64,000 nt of DNA from Desulfarculales bacterium UBA702 (GTDB lineage Bacteria > Desulfobacterota > Syntrophobacteria > Syntrophobacterales > Syntrophobacteraceae). The notes under the pieces are model-generated. The model worked only from the letters and a program-made list of their open reading frames with translations. It had not been told where the DNA came from and did no database searches. Numbering within the stretch: the first letter of the stretch is position 1; every line of letters starts with the position of its first letter. The stretch is from positions 1 to 64,000 of the forward strand of contig DBMI01000038.1 of NCBI GenBank assembly GCA_002298165.1. The letters are read 5' to 3'. A program made the position numbers and the translations under genes. Below, in pieces: positions 45,152 to 54,628 of this stretch.

Positions 45152-45363
45152 AGAACTAAAAAAGCAAGAATTTATAGCAGGTAAAAACCCAATCAGATAG
45201 CCCCCGCATTGAACATAAGCATATCAGATGTTGCCCCGCGAACGATGCGCGTGGTGACAAATGGATAATGGTTCACCCCGGAGTGCGCTGGGAATTCGGA
45301 GGAGGGAATACTCCTCGGGTTTGCCCTCCGTGTTCTCCGAGAGATTTGAGGTGAAGCTTAACG
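45152..45363. other. Spacer between egtD and the cold-shock gene
   Basis: No gene seen. GAGGAG/CTCCTC forms a short hairpin at about 45299-45318 downstream of egtD on the minus strand and may help end that transcript. Confidence 0.4.
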
Positions 45364-46428
45364 TCAGCGACATTCGACGTTACACGGAGCTGTCGCGCTG
45401 CCTGGCTTTTTGACCCGCCAGAGCGAATCGACGAAAAACCTGCGCGAATCAAAGAAATCCTTCTCTACCTGAAACCCTGTTTCCGCAGCCAGGCAGGCGA
45501 TCTCGGATTCGAGGTACTTGTATGAGCTTTCGGTATGAATCGGCTCCCATGCCTCGAAGGGAAAGATCTTATTCAATTTTCTGATGAATACTTCCTGTCT
45601 TTCCTTACTAACCAGGTAGCTCTCCACCGCCCCGGTGATAACGTCGTAGCCGCTGTAATAGAGGAATTTTTCGCGGTCGAAATCCCCGTCTAACTCCCGG
45701 TTTATCCTGTCGAGCAGATTCAGGTGGAATTCCCGAGTGATTCCACCGGAATCGTTGTATGCATTGTTCAAGATTTCGAAGTCCTTTTTCAGGTCAAATC
45801 CAACAAGCAGTTGGTCGTCTGGTTTGAGGCAATCCCACAGATGCCTCAGAAATTTTTGCGCCTTCGGGTATTCGAAATTCCCAATGTTGGATCCGAGGAA
45901 GAGTATGAGATTTCTCGAACTGCTCCTCTCCGCGAGCCATTTCAGCCCGTCAAAATACTCGGCGATGATGCCGGTTACCTTCAGCCTTGCGGACGGGAAC
46001 ATCTCCTCCAGCATAAAAGAGAGGTCGTTTATTGATTCAGGCGAGATATCCAGAGTTATGTATTCAAAATCCAGATTTTTTCTGATCAAGTGCTCGATCA
46101 GCAACACTGTCTTCCGGCCGTCGCCCGCGCCAAGTTCGATCAGGTTGAAAGCTTGGCGAGCCAGGGATTGGGAGATTTCCTCCATGTGCAGGGTCAGAAT
46201 TTCATGTTCGCATTGAGTGAGGTAATATTCATTCAGGGTGGTTATCTGCTGAAAGAGCTTACTGCCTTTCTCATCGTAGAGGTACACGGGATCAATTCGC
46301 TTAGGTCTTTGCGAAAGCCCCTCCAGGACGTCCAGCGCAAACGTGCGGCCAAACGACTGGGGTATGTCGGGTTTCAGGACCCCGCGTCCCCTTTTCATTT
46401 CATGGCCGCCGGTAAGGTCTCCTGCCAT
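45364..46428 (-). CDS. egtD: L-histidine N-alpha-methyltransferase (EgtD)
   Basis: 354 residues from ATG 46428, which overlaps the egtB stop by one base (TAATG). EgtD-type motifs: VYLYDEKGSKLFQQITTLNEYYLTQCEHEIL, FNLIELGAGDGRKTVLLIEHL (SAM motif I), FLGSNIGNFEYPKA, and LVGFDLKKD. It trimethylates histidine to hercynine. Together with EgtB this is the core of ergothioneine synthesis. The frame stays open upstream inside egtB in another reading, but that is not coding. Confidence 0.93.
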   Translation of the reverse strand: MAGDLTGGHEMKRGRGVLKPDIPQSFGRTFALDVLEGLSQRPKRIDPVYLYDEKGSKLFQQITTLNEYYLTQCEHEILTLHMEEISQSLARQAFNLIELGAGDGRKTVLLIEHLIRKNLDFEYITLDISPESINDLSFMLEEMFPSARLKVTGIIAEYFDGLKWLAERSSSRNLILFLGSNIGNFEYPKAQKFLRHLWDCLKPDDQLLVGFDLKKDFEILNNAYNDSGGITREFHLNLLDRINRELDGDFDREKFLYYSGYDVITGAVESYLVSKERQEVFIRKLNKIFPFEAWEPIHTESSYKYLESEIACLAAETGFQVEKDFFDSRRFFVDSLWRVKKPGSATAPCNVECR

Positions 46429-47726
46429 TATTTTGAATCCTTCGCGAGCCGTATTCCGGTGAACTGAAAGCGGGCCGCCGGGTGCCAGAAGTTCCGGTAA
46501 CTGAGGCGGATATGGTCCCTTGGGGTCACGCATGAGCCTCCTCGCAGTACGCGCTGGTTATTCATGAATTTCCCGTTGTACTCGGAAAGGTCGTCTGGAA
46601 ATTCCCGGAAACCGGGGTAAGACTCGTAATGACTCGAAGTCCACTCCCATACGTCTCCAAGCATCTGCGCCAGGGAAGCACCGTCGGCAGGAACTGCCGG
46701 TGCGGGGTGAAGTTTTCCAGCCTCCACAAAATTACCTGGCAAAGATCCCGAACGGGAGATTCTCGCCGCATGCTCCCACTCGCGTTCCGTTGGAAGCCTG
46801 GCGCCCTTGAACTCGAGATCGTTTCCGGATTTCCAGCCGGCAAAAGCACATGCCTCATAAAAACTGATATGGCAAACCGGCTCTTCCGGATCAACTTCGC
46901 GCATCCCTGAAAGGGTGAAGGTCCACCATTTTCCATCGATCTCTTCCCAGTAAAGCGGAGCGCGCCACTGCTGCTTCTCGATTTCATACCAGCCATCGGA
47001 GAGCCACAGAAGAGAATTTGAGTATCCCCCGTCATGAATGAATTCCAGGAATTCCCTGTTTGTGATAAGCCGGTTAGATATAGCGAAATCATCCAGGAAG
47101 GACTTATGCGTGCACAATTCGTTATCCCAGCACCATCCGCCCTCGACATTTCCAAATTCGAAAGTACCGCCTTTAAAAGGGATAAACTCAATGTCCTTTG
47201 CCTTTGGTGCGGGAACGCTTTCAACCTTCGGTATATATGCCGGCCGTAGCTGGGTCAAATTACAGTAATAAATGCTTTTGATTTCAGTATAAAAAAGCTC
47301 CTGATGCTGCTGCTCGTGATTTTTCCCCACCGTTATCAGAAAATGCAGCCGGTCCAGCACCTCTTCACTAACGCTTGAGATTAGCCGCTCGATCCGCTCG
47401 TCTACCGATTTGCGGTACTTATAAATCTCCTCTACTGTGGGCCTTGTAACGACCCCTCGCCTGCCCCGCAAATTTCTAAGACCCGCGCGGTGATAATAGG
47501 AGTTGAGGAGATAGGCGTAGGAATCATCGACCGGCAATGATAAACCATTGGGCCTGAGAATAAAGCGCCAGAAAAACCAACTGGTGTGCCCGAGATTCCA
47601 CTTTGGAGGGCTCACCTCCTCCGAGGGCTGAACCTGGTAATCCTCCGTGCTCAATGGAGCACACATGTCGAGGCTTGCCTGCCTGACCTTTCGATACATG
47701 GTAAGAAGTTTCTCACGTTTATCCAT
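46428..47726 (-). CDS. egtB: Ergothioneine biosynthesis sulfoxide synthase EgtB
   Basis: 432 residues. N-terminal DinB-like iron domain with WNLGHTSWFF (His47) and the HX3HXE set NHEQQHQE (His137, His141, Glu143); C-terminal FGE-sulfatase domain with PFKGGTFEFG, FEDFAISNRLITNREFLEFI-type text, ARLPTEREWEHAA, VWEWTSSHYESYPGF and VLRGGSC. EgtB links hercynine to a thiol (gamma-glutamylcysteine or cysteine) using O2 and Fe(II). It is first in the two-gene egtB-egtD operon. No egtA, egtC or egtE is nearby. An OvoA assignment is unlikely because that enzyme carries a fused methyltransferase. Confidence 0.92.
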   Translation of the reverse strand: MDKREKLLTMYRKVRQASLDMCAPLSTEDYQVQPSEEVSPPKWNLGHTSWFFWRFILRPNGLSLPVDDSYAYLLNSYYHRAGLRNLRGRRGVVTRPTVEEIYKYRKSVDERIERLISSVSEEVLDRLHFLITVGKNHEQQHQELFYTEIKSIYYCNLTQLRPAYIPKVESVPAPKAKDIEFIPFKGGTFEFGNVEGGWCWDNELCTHKSFLDDFAISNRLITNREFLEFIHDGGYSNSLLWLSDGWYEIEKQQWRAPLYWEEIDGKWWTFTLSGMREVDPEEPVCHISFYEACAFAGWKSGNDLEFKGARLPTEREWEHAARISRSGSLPGNFVEAGKLHPAPAVPADGASLAQMLGDVWEWTSSHYESYPGFREFPDDLSEYNGKFMNNQRVLRGGSCVTPRDHIRLSYRNFWHPAARFQFTGIRLAKDSK

Positions 47727-47966
47727 TAGTTATCTCTCCATAATCGAGAAAGTCATGCCGGCTTAATTCTGCGCTCAGGTCATTCCCGCATGCATGCAAA
47801 ACTAAGCACAGTTTCAGCCGGGAACAATCTTTTCGGGTATTGAGTATTGTAGGATTCTGAAGAAGGGTTGACGGGTCCTGAAATCGAGGTCGATGCCATG
47901 CCGTTCAGTTGACCTGCTCCGCCAAGATTAGAACCAGATGGTATGTTATGCCAATTGGCGTTCAAG

Positions 47967-48167
47967 ATGACACAAGAAGACGTAGTGCTCGAAACCCTGA
48001 GATTGCTCCCAAAAACTAACTGTGGCGAGTGCGGTCAGCCAACGTGTATTGTCTTTGCCTCTAGTGTTGCCAAGGGAGGCAAAGGCATCGATGATTGTCC
48101 GCCGCTCGATGGTGAGCAAAGAACAAAACTCCCAAGGTATCTAGGGCAATTCCAATTCGAATCCTAG
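47967..48167 (+). CDS. Small 4Fe-4S domain protein (CODH/ACS gamma-like motif)
   Basis: 66 residues from ATG 47967; ATG 47943 would add eight. The core LPKTNCGECGQPTCIVFASSVAKGGKGIDDCPPL matches the Fe-S motif of the corrinoid Fe-S protein and RnfB families: C-x2-C-x4-C and a later C in CPP. Such proteins bind a low-potential 4Fe-4S cluster. Its role here is unknown. It converges with the sensor kinase gene, and the two stops overlap by four bases. Confidence 0.82.
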   Translation: MTQEDVVLETLRLLPKTNCGECGQPTCIVFASSVAKGGKGIDDCPPLDGEQRTKLPRYLGQFQFES

Positions 48168-51100
48168 TGCAGATTATCCGGATGAAGGTTTATCAGGGCT
48201 TTTCTTACTGCCTCGTATTCCGTCTCCATCTCGGATAATACGGTCTGCGCCGGTTCGGTCGAAGTGCTAAGACGCGTATTCTCAATTTGCTTACAAAGCT
48301 CGGAAAGTCTGAGGGCGCCTATGTTTGCGCTGCTTGATTTCAGGGTGTGGGCCGCTCGGTGCATTTCGGTCTCATCGCGCTCCCTCAGGGCTTTGCGCAT
48401 GCTTTCGAGGTACGTCGGGGAATGGGTCAGGTAAAGCTGAATCACTGTCGCAAGCAGGTCCGATCCATTGCTTTTTTTGATCGAGCGAATGTTTTCCAAG
48501 ACCGTGCGGTCGATAGCGTCCGGAGATGGATTAGGCTGCAAACGGCAATTTTCCCCCGATTCACCTGTGTTCTTCATTGCTGTTCTTGTGCTGGGGGAAG
48601 GCTCCCTGCTTTGTTTTACATTTGGAAATGATGAGAAGGCTCGATCGATGTCCGATACCGCATCAGGGGATTCTTTCTCCAGCGAGGCCCTGGGCAGCCA
48701 GCGCTCCAAAACGGCGGCCAGCTTGTTACGGTCGAATGGTTTGCTTAGGTAATCGTTCATCCCGGTGTCGAGGCATGCTTCGCTGGCCCCTTCCATGGCG
48801 TGGGCGGTCAGGGCAATTATAGGTATCTGACGGGACCGTCGGGTTCGGGCATCGGATGCCTTTTCCTTCGAGTATCTATTCTCCCATTCTCTTATGATCC
48901 TGGTGGCCTGATAGCCATCCATGACAGGCATTTGACAATCCATCAGGATCAAGTCGTACCGGGTGCGTGACAGGGCGTCAAGGACGGCGTATCCATCGGC
49001 CACTATATCCACCCGGCACCCGATGCCTTCCAGCATGTACCGTGCGACCTCCTGGTTCATGGGATTGTCCTCGGCAACCAATATGCGGCCGCCGCCGAAC
49101 CAAATCGCTTCGGACATCGGTTCATGGCCGGCCCCGATTTGTGGTGCATCGTTTTTCGAAGAAAATCCCATCGTTTTGTCAATGCAATTGTAGAGCTGGG
49201 ATTGGCGAACTGGTTTGCTAAGACAAAAACAAAAGCCGGCTTGCTGTATTTTTTCCTGATCGAACTGGCCGCCCAGAGGCATCATCATGACCAGCCTGAC
49301 GTCCGCAATGGTTGGGTCCGCTTTGATTTCCTCAGCCAGCTCCATGCCATTTATTTTGGGCATTCTTCTGTCCAACAGGGCCATCTGAAAAGGCTCGCCG
49401 CCGATTGCGGCCTGGCGAAGCGTTGTGAGGGCGTCATGGCCGCTCTCAGCCATCTGACTGCGTATGCCCAATGAAATGAGCTGGTGGTGTAAAATGAGGC
49501 GAATCGAGGCATTGTCGTCGACGACCAACACGCGCAGCCCCTGAAGATCTTCACGCAGAACCGGCATTGTCAGGAGACCGTCGGATTGCTTACCCATGCG
49601 AACCGTAAACCGGAAAACACTCCCATGTCCAATTCGGCTCTCGACACTGATCTCTCCCCCCATCATTTCACAAAGTTGCCTGCAGATACTTAACCCCAGG
49701 CCGGTGCCCCCATATTTTCGCGTGGTGGAACCGTCTGCCTGGGAGAAAGAGTCAAATATGTGTTTTTGAAGATCGGGGGCAATTCCCACCCCCGTGTCGT
49801 GTATTTCGAAGCCGAGCAGTACTGTATCACTGGTTTCTTCCAGTGCTGCCGCGCGCACTATCACCTCTCCGCGTTCAGTGAATTTTATGGCATTGCCTAT
49901 CAGGTTGATCAATATCTGTCGCAGCCTGACAGGATCGCCCCGCAGAATAGTTGGGATTTCGGTGCATATCTCACATCCGAACTCCAGACCCTTTTTGTGG
50001 GCATGTTCCGAAAGAAGCTCCACAACGTCATCGGTGCACTCGCGCAGATCAACGTCGATTTCCTCAAGCTTGAGCTTTCCGGCTTCAATTTTCGAAATAT
50101 CCAGAATGTCGTTTAGAAGCGTCAACAACGCCTTGCCTGCATGGAGCACCGTTTCGGCCATTTTGCGCTGCTGGTCTGTAAGGTCTGTGGCCAACAGCAC
50201 TTCCGTCATTCCCAGTACCGCGTTCATCGGAGTACGAATCTCATGGCTCATGTTGGCCAGAAACCCGCTTTTGGCCCGCGCCGACGCCTCTGCCGTCTCC
50301 TTTGCGATTTTCAATTCTTCGGCGGCTTTTTTTTCGGTTGTATCGACCATGAAACAAAGACATTTCTGGTCATCAACCGGCACCCACGACATATCATATG
50401 TTTTTCCAAACGCCTCGACATCATGTGCGGAGGCTGGTTTTCCTTCATCCAAGGCTTGGTCCGCGAAGCAGCAAGCGCATCCTTCGCGCTCGCCCTTCCA
50501 GGAAAACCCATCGTTGCCGATGTCATGCCAGCAACAGGCGCCGACTTTCGCACCAAGCTGCTGAGCTGGGCGACTCGCTGCCAGTACCGTCTTATCTCTG
50601 TTTATGAGCATCGCCGAATGAGGGATGCTCTCCACTATCATTTCGTTAAGTCTGGTTTTTTCTTTTAATTCCTCCTCAGCCTTTTTGCGCTCGGCAATTT
50701 CCCTCATCATTTCCAGATTCTTGCCTTCGACCAGAAGCTGAGCTTTGGATGCCTCATCGAGCCTTGCATGCAAAACCAGGTTGCGGGTGTTGACCCTTAA
50801 AACGAAAGCCATGGCGCCAAGGATAAAGAATGAGAGAAGGCCCACCGCAACAAACAGACGCTGCAGGGTCATGTTGCCCAAAACTTCTGCTACAGGCGAA
50901 CTCGCAACAAGAAAGAAGGGTGTACCAGGGATATCGGCGCGAACAGCGATCATGTCCAGCGGGTCGCGCCCCCCCTGGTCGCAGCTGAAATAGAATGCCT
51001 GCCCGGAAACAACCCTTTCCAGAGCGGACGACAGGCAGCTCCCTCCCCTCTGTTCCATGGACCTGTTGTGATGAAGTGATTGTCCCTCGCTGGAGAAAAT

Positions 51101-51757
51101 ATCGACTGAGCGTCTGGAGGAAGTGCTCAGGGCATCAACAAGGTTATGGTGTATTGTATCTACTGAAAGCCATCCGACAATCTGAGCAGCATCGCTGGAT
51201 TTGTAAGAATACGGCATGGATACGATAATTTGCAGATTAGGTTCCGCACCTCGGCTCGTGATGGAAAAATCGGGCTGATTCTCACCGATTAATTCCGCGA
51301 AATTCTCATGATTTTCAATTTCGGCACCCATCGAAGGTCGATCGACAATCGCTTCGCCGCTGTTTTCAACAAGAGCGATTCTGGAATAGATCCGATCTTG
51401 GCCGAGCTTTCTTTCTTCCAAAAAATAATCGAGCAGTCCCGAAATGGAAAACAGGCTGTCCGACAGTCCGTATTTTAGCGACATCCCAAGGGCTTTATTC
51501 TCGAAAAATGCCGAGACAGCACGGTGTTCGAGGATATTCTGAAGGTCGTTTTTTCGTTCGGAGAAAAAGTAGCTTACGGCCGTTGCACGTTTTTCCGCAT
51601 CATGCACCAACTGTTCTACAGCGCTCTTTTGAAGTTCAACCTGAGACAGGTAATTGGAAACAAGCAGGAATACAATGCAGGCAATAAGCCCCACCCCTAT
51701 CAGCGCTGTCATAAAATTGCGCTTCTTGCGGTGCATCAATAGATGCCGCTTGCTCAT
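48164..51757 (-). CDS. Multi-domain hybrid histidine kinase (BarA-like, two REC and HPt)
   Basis: 1197 residues. Membrane helix at about 15-37, a periplasmic Cache-like region, a second helix near 305, a PAS-type domain with a Cys-rich insertion (GACCWHDI, GCACCF), HisKA His in NMSHEIRTPMNAVLG, HATPase N-box NLIGNAIKFTERGEV, and G box GGTGLGLSI. Two receivers follow: the first with VLVVDDNAS and MALLDRRMP, the second with ILVAEDNPMNQEV and LILMDCQMPVMDG. A C-terminal HPt has AAHTLKSSSANIGA. All phosphorelay residues appear intact. It starts 20 bases after the SBP_bac_3 gene, so ligand sensing may be shared. Confidence 0.92.
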   Translation of the reverse strand: MSKRHLLMHRKKRNFMTALIGVGLIACIVFLLVSNYLSQVELQKSAVEQLVHDAEKRATAVSYFFSERKNDLQNILEHRAVSAFFENKALGMSLKYGLSDSLFSISGLLDYFLEERKLGQDRIYSRIALVENSGEAIVDRPSMGAEIENHENFAELIGENQPDFSITSRGAEPNLQIIVSMPYSYKSSDAAQIVGWLSVDTIHHNLVDALSTSSRRSVDIFSSEGQSLHHNRSMEQRGGSCLSSALERVVSGQAFYFSCDQGGRDPLDMIAVRADIPGTPFFLVASSPVAEVLGNMTLQRLFVAVGLLSFFILGAMAFVLRVNTRNLVLHARLDEASKAQLLVEGKNLEMMREIAERKKAEEELKEKTRLNEMIVESIPHSAMLINRDKTVLAASRPAQQLGAKVGACCWHDIGNDGFSWKGEREGCACCFADQALDEGKPASAHDVEAFGKTYDMSWVPVDDQKCLCFMVDTTEKKAAEELKIAKETAEASARAKSGFLANMSHEIRTPMNAVLGMTEVLLATDLTDQQRKMAETVLHAGKALLTLLNDILDISKIEAGKLKLEEIDVDLRECTDDVVELLSEHAHKKGLEFGCEICTEIPTILRGDPVRLRQILINLIGNAIKFTERGEVIVRAAALEETSDTVLLGFEIHDTGVGIAPDLQKHIFDSFSQADGSTTRKYGGTGLGLSICRQLCEMMGGEISVESRIGHGSVFRFTVRMGKQSDGLLTMPVLREDLQGLRVLVVDDNASIRLILHHQLISLGIRSQMAESGHDALTTLRQAAIGGEPFQMALLDRRMPKINGMELAEEIKADPTIADVRLVMMMPLGGQFDQEKIQQAGFCFCLSKPVRQSQLYNCIDKTMGFSSKNDAPQIGAGHEPMSEAIWFGGGRILVAEDNPMNQEVARYMLEGIGCRVDIVADGYAVLDALSRTRYDLILMDCQMPVMDGYQATRIIREWENRYSKEKASDARTRRSRQIPIIALTAHAMEGASEACLDTGMNDYLSKPFDRNKLAAVLERWLPRASLEKESPDAVSDIDRAFSSFPNVKQSREPSPSTRTAMKNTGESGENCRLQPNPSPDAIDRTVLENIRSIKKSNGSDLLATVIQLYLTHSPTYLESMRKALRERDETEMHRAAHTLKSSSANIGALRLSELCKQIENTRLSTSTEPAQTVLSEMETEYEAVRKALINLHPDNLH

Positions 51758-51777
51758 TTTCCTTATCCCTTGTGTCG

Positions 51778-52659
51778 TTACTCGTCTTGGCCCATCCGAA
51801 AGAATTCAGGAAAATAGTAAGCCACTCGTGGATAGTACTTGGTAACCAGACGTCTGTAGGTTCCATCCTTTTTGCATTGCTCGAAAAAACTGTTGAAAAC
51901 CTCACGCAGTTCCACGGAGGATTTGGCAAAGGCACAGCCCATGACCTGCGATCGAGATATGGGTCCGATAATCTTGATTTTTCCAGGCCACTTATCCAAC
52001 GCAATCAATGCATCCGGCACATCGAGTAATGTTAACTCGGCCTCACCATTGATGATGGCCGGAGCCACCTCATTTAGCGAACCGGGAAAACATCGCACCC
52101 GGGCGCCGGCCGCTTCCAGGTTATATAGATCCGGATCGAGACATGTATTCCGCACCCCCAGGAGTTCGCGACCCCTGAGCAATCCCCTTACCATCTGTAT
52201 GTCTTTCTCGATGCTGTCCGTGGGCTGGATAGGAGTGAGAGAGGAGTCGCTGCGCGCAACCAGCCAAACCTGGGTGGGAAACGTTGGGATCGAAAAGTCC
52301 ACCAGCTTTTCACGCTTCGGCAAAACTGTCATGCCGTTGGCAATAATGTCACCGACGATTTGGGACTCTCGGCCATCCCCCGACTTCTCACCGGTAAGGG
52401 CCGGAATTGCCTCCACCCAGGAAGTCTTTATGTATTGATACTCGACGCCAAGGTATTGAGCAAAGAGTTGCATCAATTCGGTATCGAGACCATCCCCGCT
52501 GCCGGTTACGAAGTTGGCGTAGGGGACTCCGAGATGAAGAAGAACCCCTCTCTTTTTAATTTCGGCAATTTCCATTCCCCGGCCCACCGCCACCGAGAGG
52601 CAAATAAGTGAGCCTGTAAGGATACAAATCAAAGAAAACCTGAGTTTGCTCGGCTTCAT
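51778..52659 (-). CDS. Extracellular solute-binding protein family 3
   Basis: 293 residues with an N-terminal signal peptide (LICILTGSLICLSVAVG). SBP_bac_3 pattern: IKKRGVLLHLGVPYANFVTGSGDGLDTELMQLFAQYLGVEYQYI, the DIIANGMTVLPKREKLVDFSIP block, and LTLLDVPDALIAL. Members bind polar amino acids or feed sensor kinases. No ABC permease is adjacent; the next gene is a large hybrid kinase, so a signalling role is more likely. Confidence 0.88.
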   Translation of the reverse strand: MKPSKLRFSLICILTGSLICLSVAVGRGMEIAEIKKRGVLLHLGVPYANFVTGSGDGLDTELMQLFAQYLGVEYQYIKTSWVEAIPALTGEKSGDGRESQIVGDIIANGMTVLPKREKLVDFSIPTFPTQVWLVARSDSSLTPIQPTDSIEKDIQMVRGLLRGRELLGVRNTCLDPDLYNLEAAGARVRCFPGSLNEVAPAIINGEAELTLLDVPDALIALDKWPGKIKIIGPISRSQVMGCAFAKSSVELREVFNSFFEQCKKDGTYRRLVTKYYPRVAYYFPEFFRMGQDE

Positions 52660-52997
52660 AATGCTGCCCTTTTTTCCTCTATCTAAATAAAGCAGGGAAT
52701 TTATTACCGGTATTCGTCAGGAGAGCAAAAATTCTTGAAAAAAAAGATGCCACTTCTACTCGATAATCAACGCTGATACTGTTGTGGCAAGGTACCTTAA
52801 AGGCTGTAGGAAAGAACACCGCTCAGGTTGGCGGCTGGGTAATCCGTGACTTCTTGCGGCTTAGCACGCAATGCCATATCCATTCCTAAACGCTATTTTT
52901 ACTCCGGTTTGTAGAACTAAAATTCTTGGCCAGCCGGGCAGGAGAAAGAGCAAAGATAGGCAGGCTTATAAAATTTGCAGCGGGGCAAACGGTGAAA
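52660..52997. other. Spacer upstream of the SBP-kinase operon
   Basis: AT-rich near 52660-52760, then mixed sequence. It should hold the minus-strand promoter of the binding-protein gene; no clear consensus was found. No gene seen. Confidence 0.35.
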
Positions 52998-53034
52998 CCG
53001 AAGGAGCCTGCCAGTTTGGCACAGGCTCCTTCGG
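52998..53034 (-). terminator. Strong hairpin after the Tat-PLP gene
   Basis: Stem of 13 bases CCGAAGGAGCCTG/CAGGCTCCTTCGG (52998-53010 with 53022-53034), 11-base loop. On the minus strand it is followed by TTTC. It lies 50 bases after the stop of the aminotransferase-like gene. Confidence 0.75.
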
Positions 53035-53083
53035 CAGCAGTAAACGCTAACTAATGGATATCCGGGCCGTTCACTCTTTTCTT

Positions 53084-54628
53084 CTAAATCTGGGGCAAGC
53101 CCGTCGCATCAACTGCTGCTTTGAGCCGCTCGAACATATAGTCTATATGATTGTAATTGTTATACATAGGGTGTGTGGCCACCCGGAAGCCTACCCTGGT
53201 ATCGGCAGTATCAGTTACCTGGTCCCGCCAGGTAACAGTGCGTAAGTAGATCTTGGGTGTCTCGGAGGCCAGGGTATTCAGCACCGTGCTCATCGCTGTG
53301 TTAATTGCCTTGAACTGGGAAGAATCATCCTTGCCCATGAAAGGATTAAATGAGGTCAAGGCCGTGGCGAAACATGGGTCGGCGTTTTTCTGCACCCATA
53401 GAGCTTCCGGCCCCCATCTTTCGGCTATTTTATCTTTGAGGTAATCGCCGAGCGCCACACCTCTGTCGTAGAGGTCCTGCACTCCTAAGTAATCAAAGTA
53501 GGTGGCGGAATCGGTCATTGCATAAAGGGCGGGAGTATTGGTTTCGCCCCTGTTCTGAATGGATGCGGCCGGGGACCATGCTCTGCTGTTGAAATTAGCG
53601 CTTGGCTTAACAAAGAGGTTCCCGTAGCCGACGAAATTTCCCATGGCGAATGGGGGCAGGGGGGCAGAGCCGGATGATTTCCTGATGTAAAAGATCCCGG
53701 TCCCCGGGCCCCCGCAGAGCCATTTGTGCCCGGCGCCGCACAGGAAATCAACTCCATAGTCGTGACAATTTACTGGAAGATGTCCCCATCCATGTGCCGA
53801 GTCAACTATTGTGTAGGCCCCATATTTTTGGGCAAGCTGGCAGAGCTCTTTTATCGGCATTCTGAGTCCGTTTTTGTAGAAAACCTCACTTACCGCCAGA
53901 TACTGCTTGGCTCCCGCCGGCAGACTCTTTTGGAGTTCGTCTTCAAAGTACGACAGAACCTCAGCCTTGGTAATGTCAGATGTAAAATTCGATGGCATCC
54001 GGACAATTACTACTTCGACACCGAAATAATCTCTCGCCCAGACCATAGGGCCTACCATGGCGTTGTGTTCCCAGTGCGTTGTGACAATTCGGTCCCCGGG
54101 TTTCCAGGGCGTTCCGGAAAAAATCAGATTGCAGGCATCAGTGGTGTTGTAGGAAAGAACGATTTCGTCCGCATTGGCGCCATACTGATTTGCGATTGCA
54201 GTCTGTCTGGCGGTCATGGCCGAATTGTTGATCATCGGGAACAGGTCGGGAAAATCGGTATTGAGATTAATTTGCCAGTCCCTTGGGTCCATGGATTTGT
54301 AGAGGTTGTAGACTATCAGGTTGTTGAGGGAAAAGAGCGGCTGCGAACCGGTTGTCCCGGTGTTCATGTGAATGTAGTCATCAGGAAGCGCAAAGGCCTC
54401 GCTTACATTACGCCAGAATTTTTCGGTCTTCTTATCTCCCCGGACCTGAGGATATTGTTGCAATGCCGATGGAAAATCGTGAGACTTATTCCGGCTATTG
54501 CTCTTCAGACCGATCAGATCTTTGGCCTCGACTCGATCGATCAGACCTACGGAAAACGCTGTACCAACGAGGCCTGACCCCAGGAGGCCCTTTAAGAAAC
54601 CACGCCTATCAAAATTTTTACCCCCCAT
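53084..54628 (-). CDS. Tat-exported class V aminotransferase-fold PLP enzyme (isopenicillin-N-epimerase-like)
   Basis: 514 residues from ATG 54628, preceded by AAGGAGGGAAC. The N-terminus is a Tat signal: FDRRGFLKGLLGSG, then GTAFSVGLIDRVEA. The PLP fold has NTGTTGSQPLFS, TDACNLIFSGTPWKPGDRIVTTHWEHN, TIVDSAHGWGHLPVN (ring Asp), and the Schiff-base Lys in CGAGHKWLCGGPGTGIFYIR. Related enzymes include isopenicillin N epimerases and cysteine desulfurases. A PLP enzyme folded in the cytosol and exported to the periplasm is unusual. Substrate unknown. Confidence 0.88.
   Translation of the reverse strand: MGGKNFDRRGFLKGLLGSGLVGTAFSVGLIDRVEAKDLIGLKSNSRNKSHDFPSALQQYPQVRGDKKTEKFWRNVSEAFALPDDYIHMNTGTTGSQPLFSLNNLIVYNLYKSMDPRDWQINLNTDFPDLFPMINNSAMTARQTAIANQYGANADEIVLSYNTTDACNLIFSGTPWKPGDRIVTTHWEHNAMVGPMVWARDYFGVEVVIVRMPSNFTSDITKAEVLSYFEDELQKSLPAGAKQYLAVSEVFYKNGLRMPIKELCQLAQKYGAYTIVDSAHGWGHLPVNCHDYGVDFLCGAGHKWLCGGPGTGIFYIRKSSGSAPLPPFAMGNFVGYGNLFVKPSANFNSRAWSPAASIQNRGETNTPALYAMTDSATYFDYLGVQDLYDRGVALGDYLKDKIAERWGPEALWVQKNADPCFATALTSFNPFMGKDDSSQFKAINTAMSTVLNTLASETPKIYLRTVTWRDQVTDTADTRVGFRVATHPMYNNYNHIDYMFERLKAAVDATGLPQI

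Noticed and set aside
49794..50564. 256-codon plus-strand frame inside the 1197-residue kinase
   Set aside because: Antisense, Ser-rich, no domain; the kinase frame has all phosphorelay motifs.
53726..54577. 283-codon plus-strand frame over the Tat-PLP gene
   Set aside because: Antisense shadow of a clear PLP enzyme.
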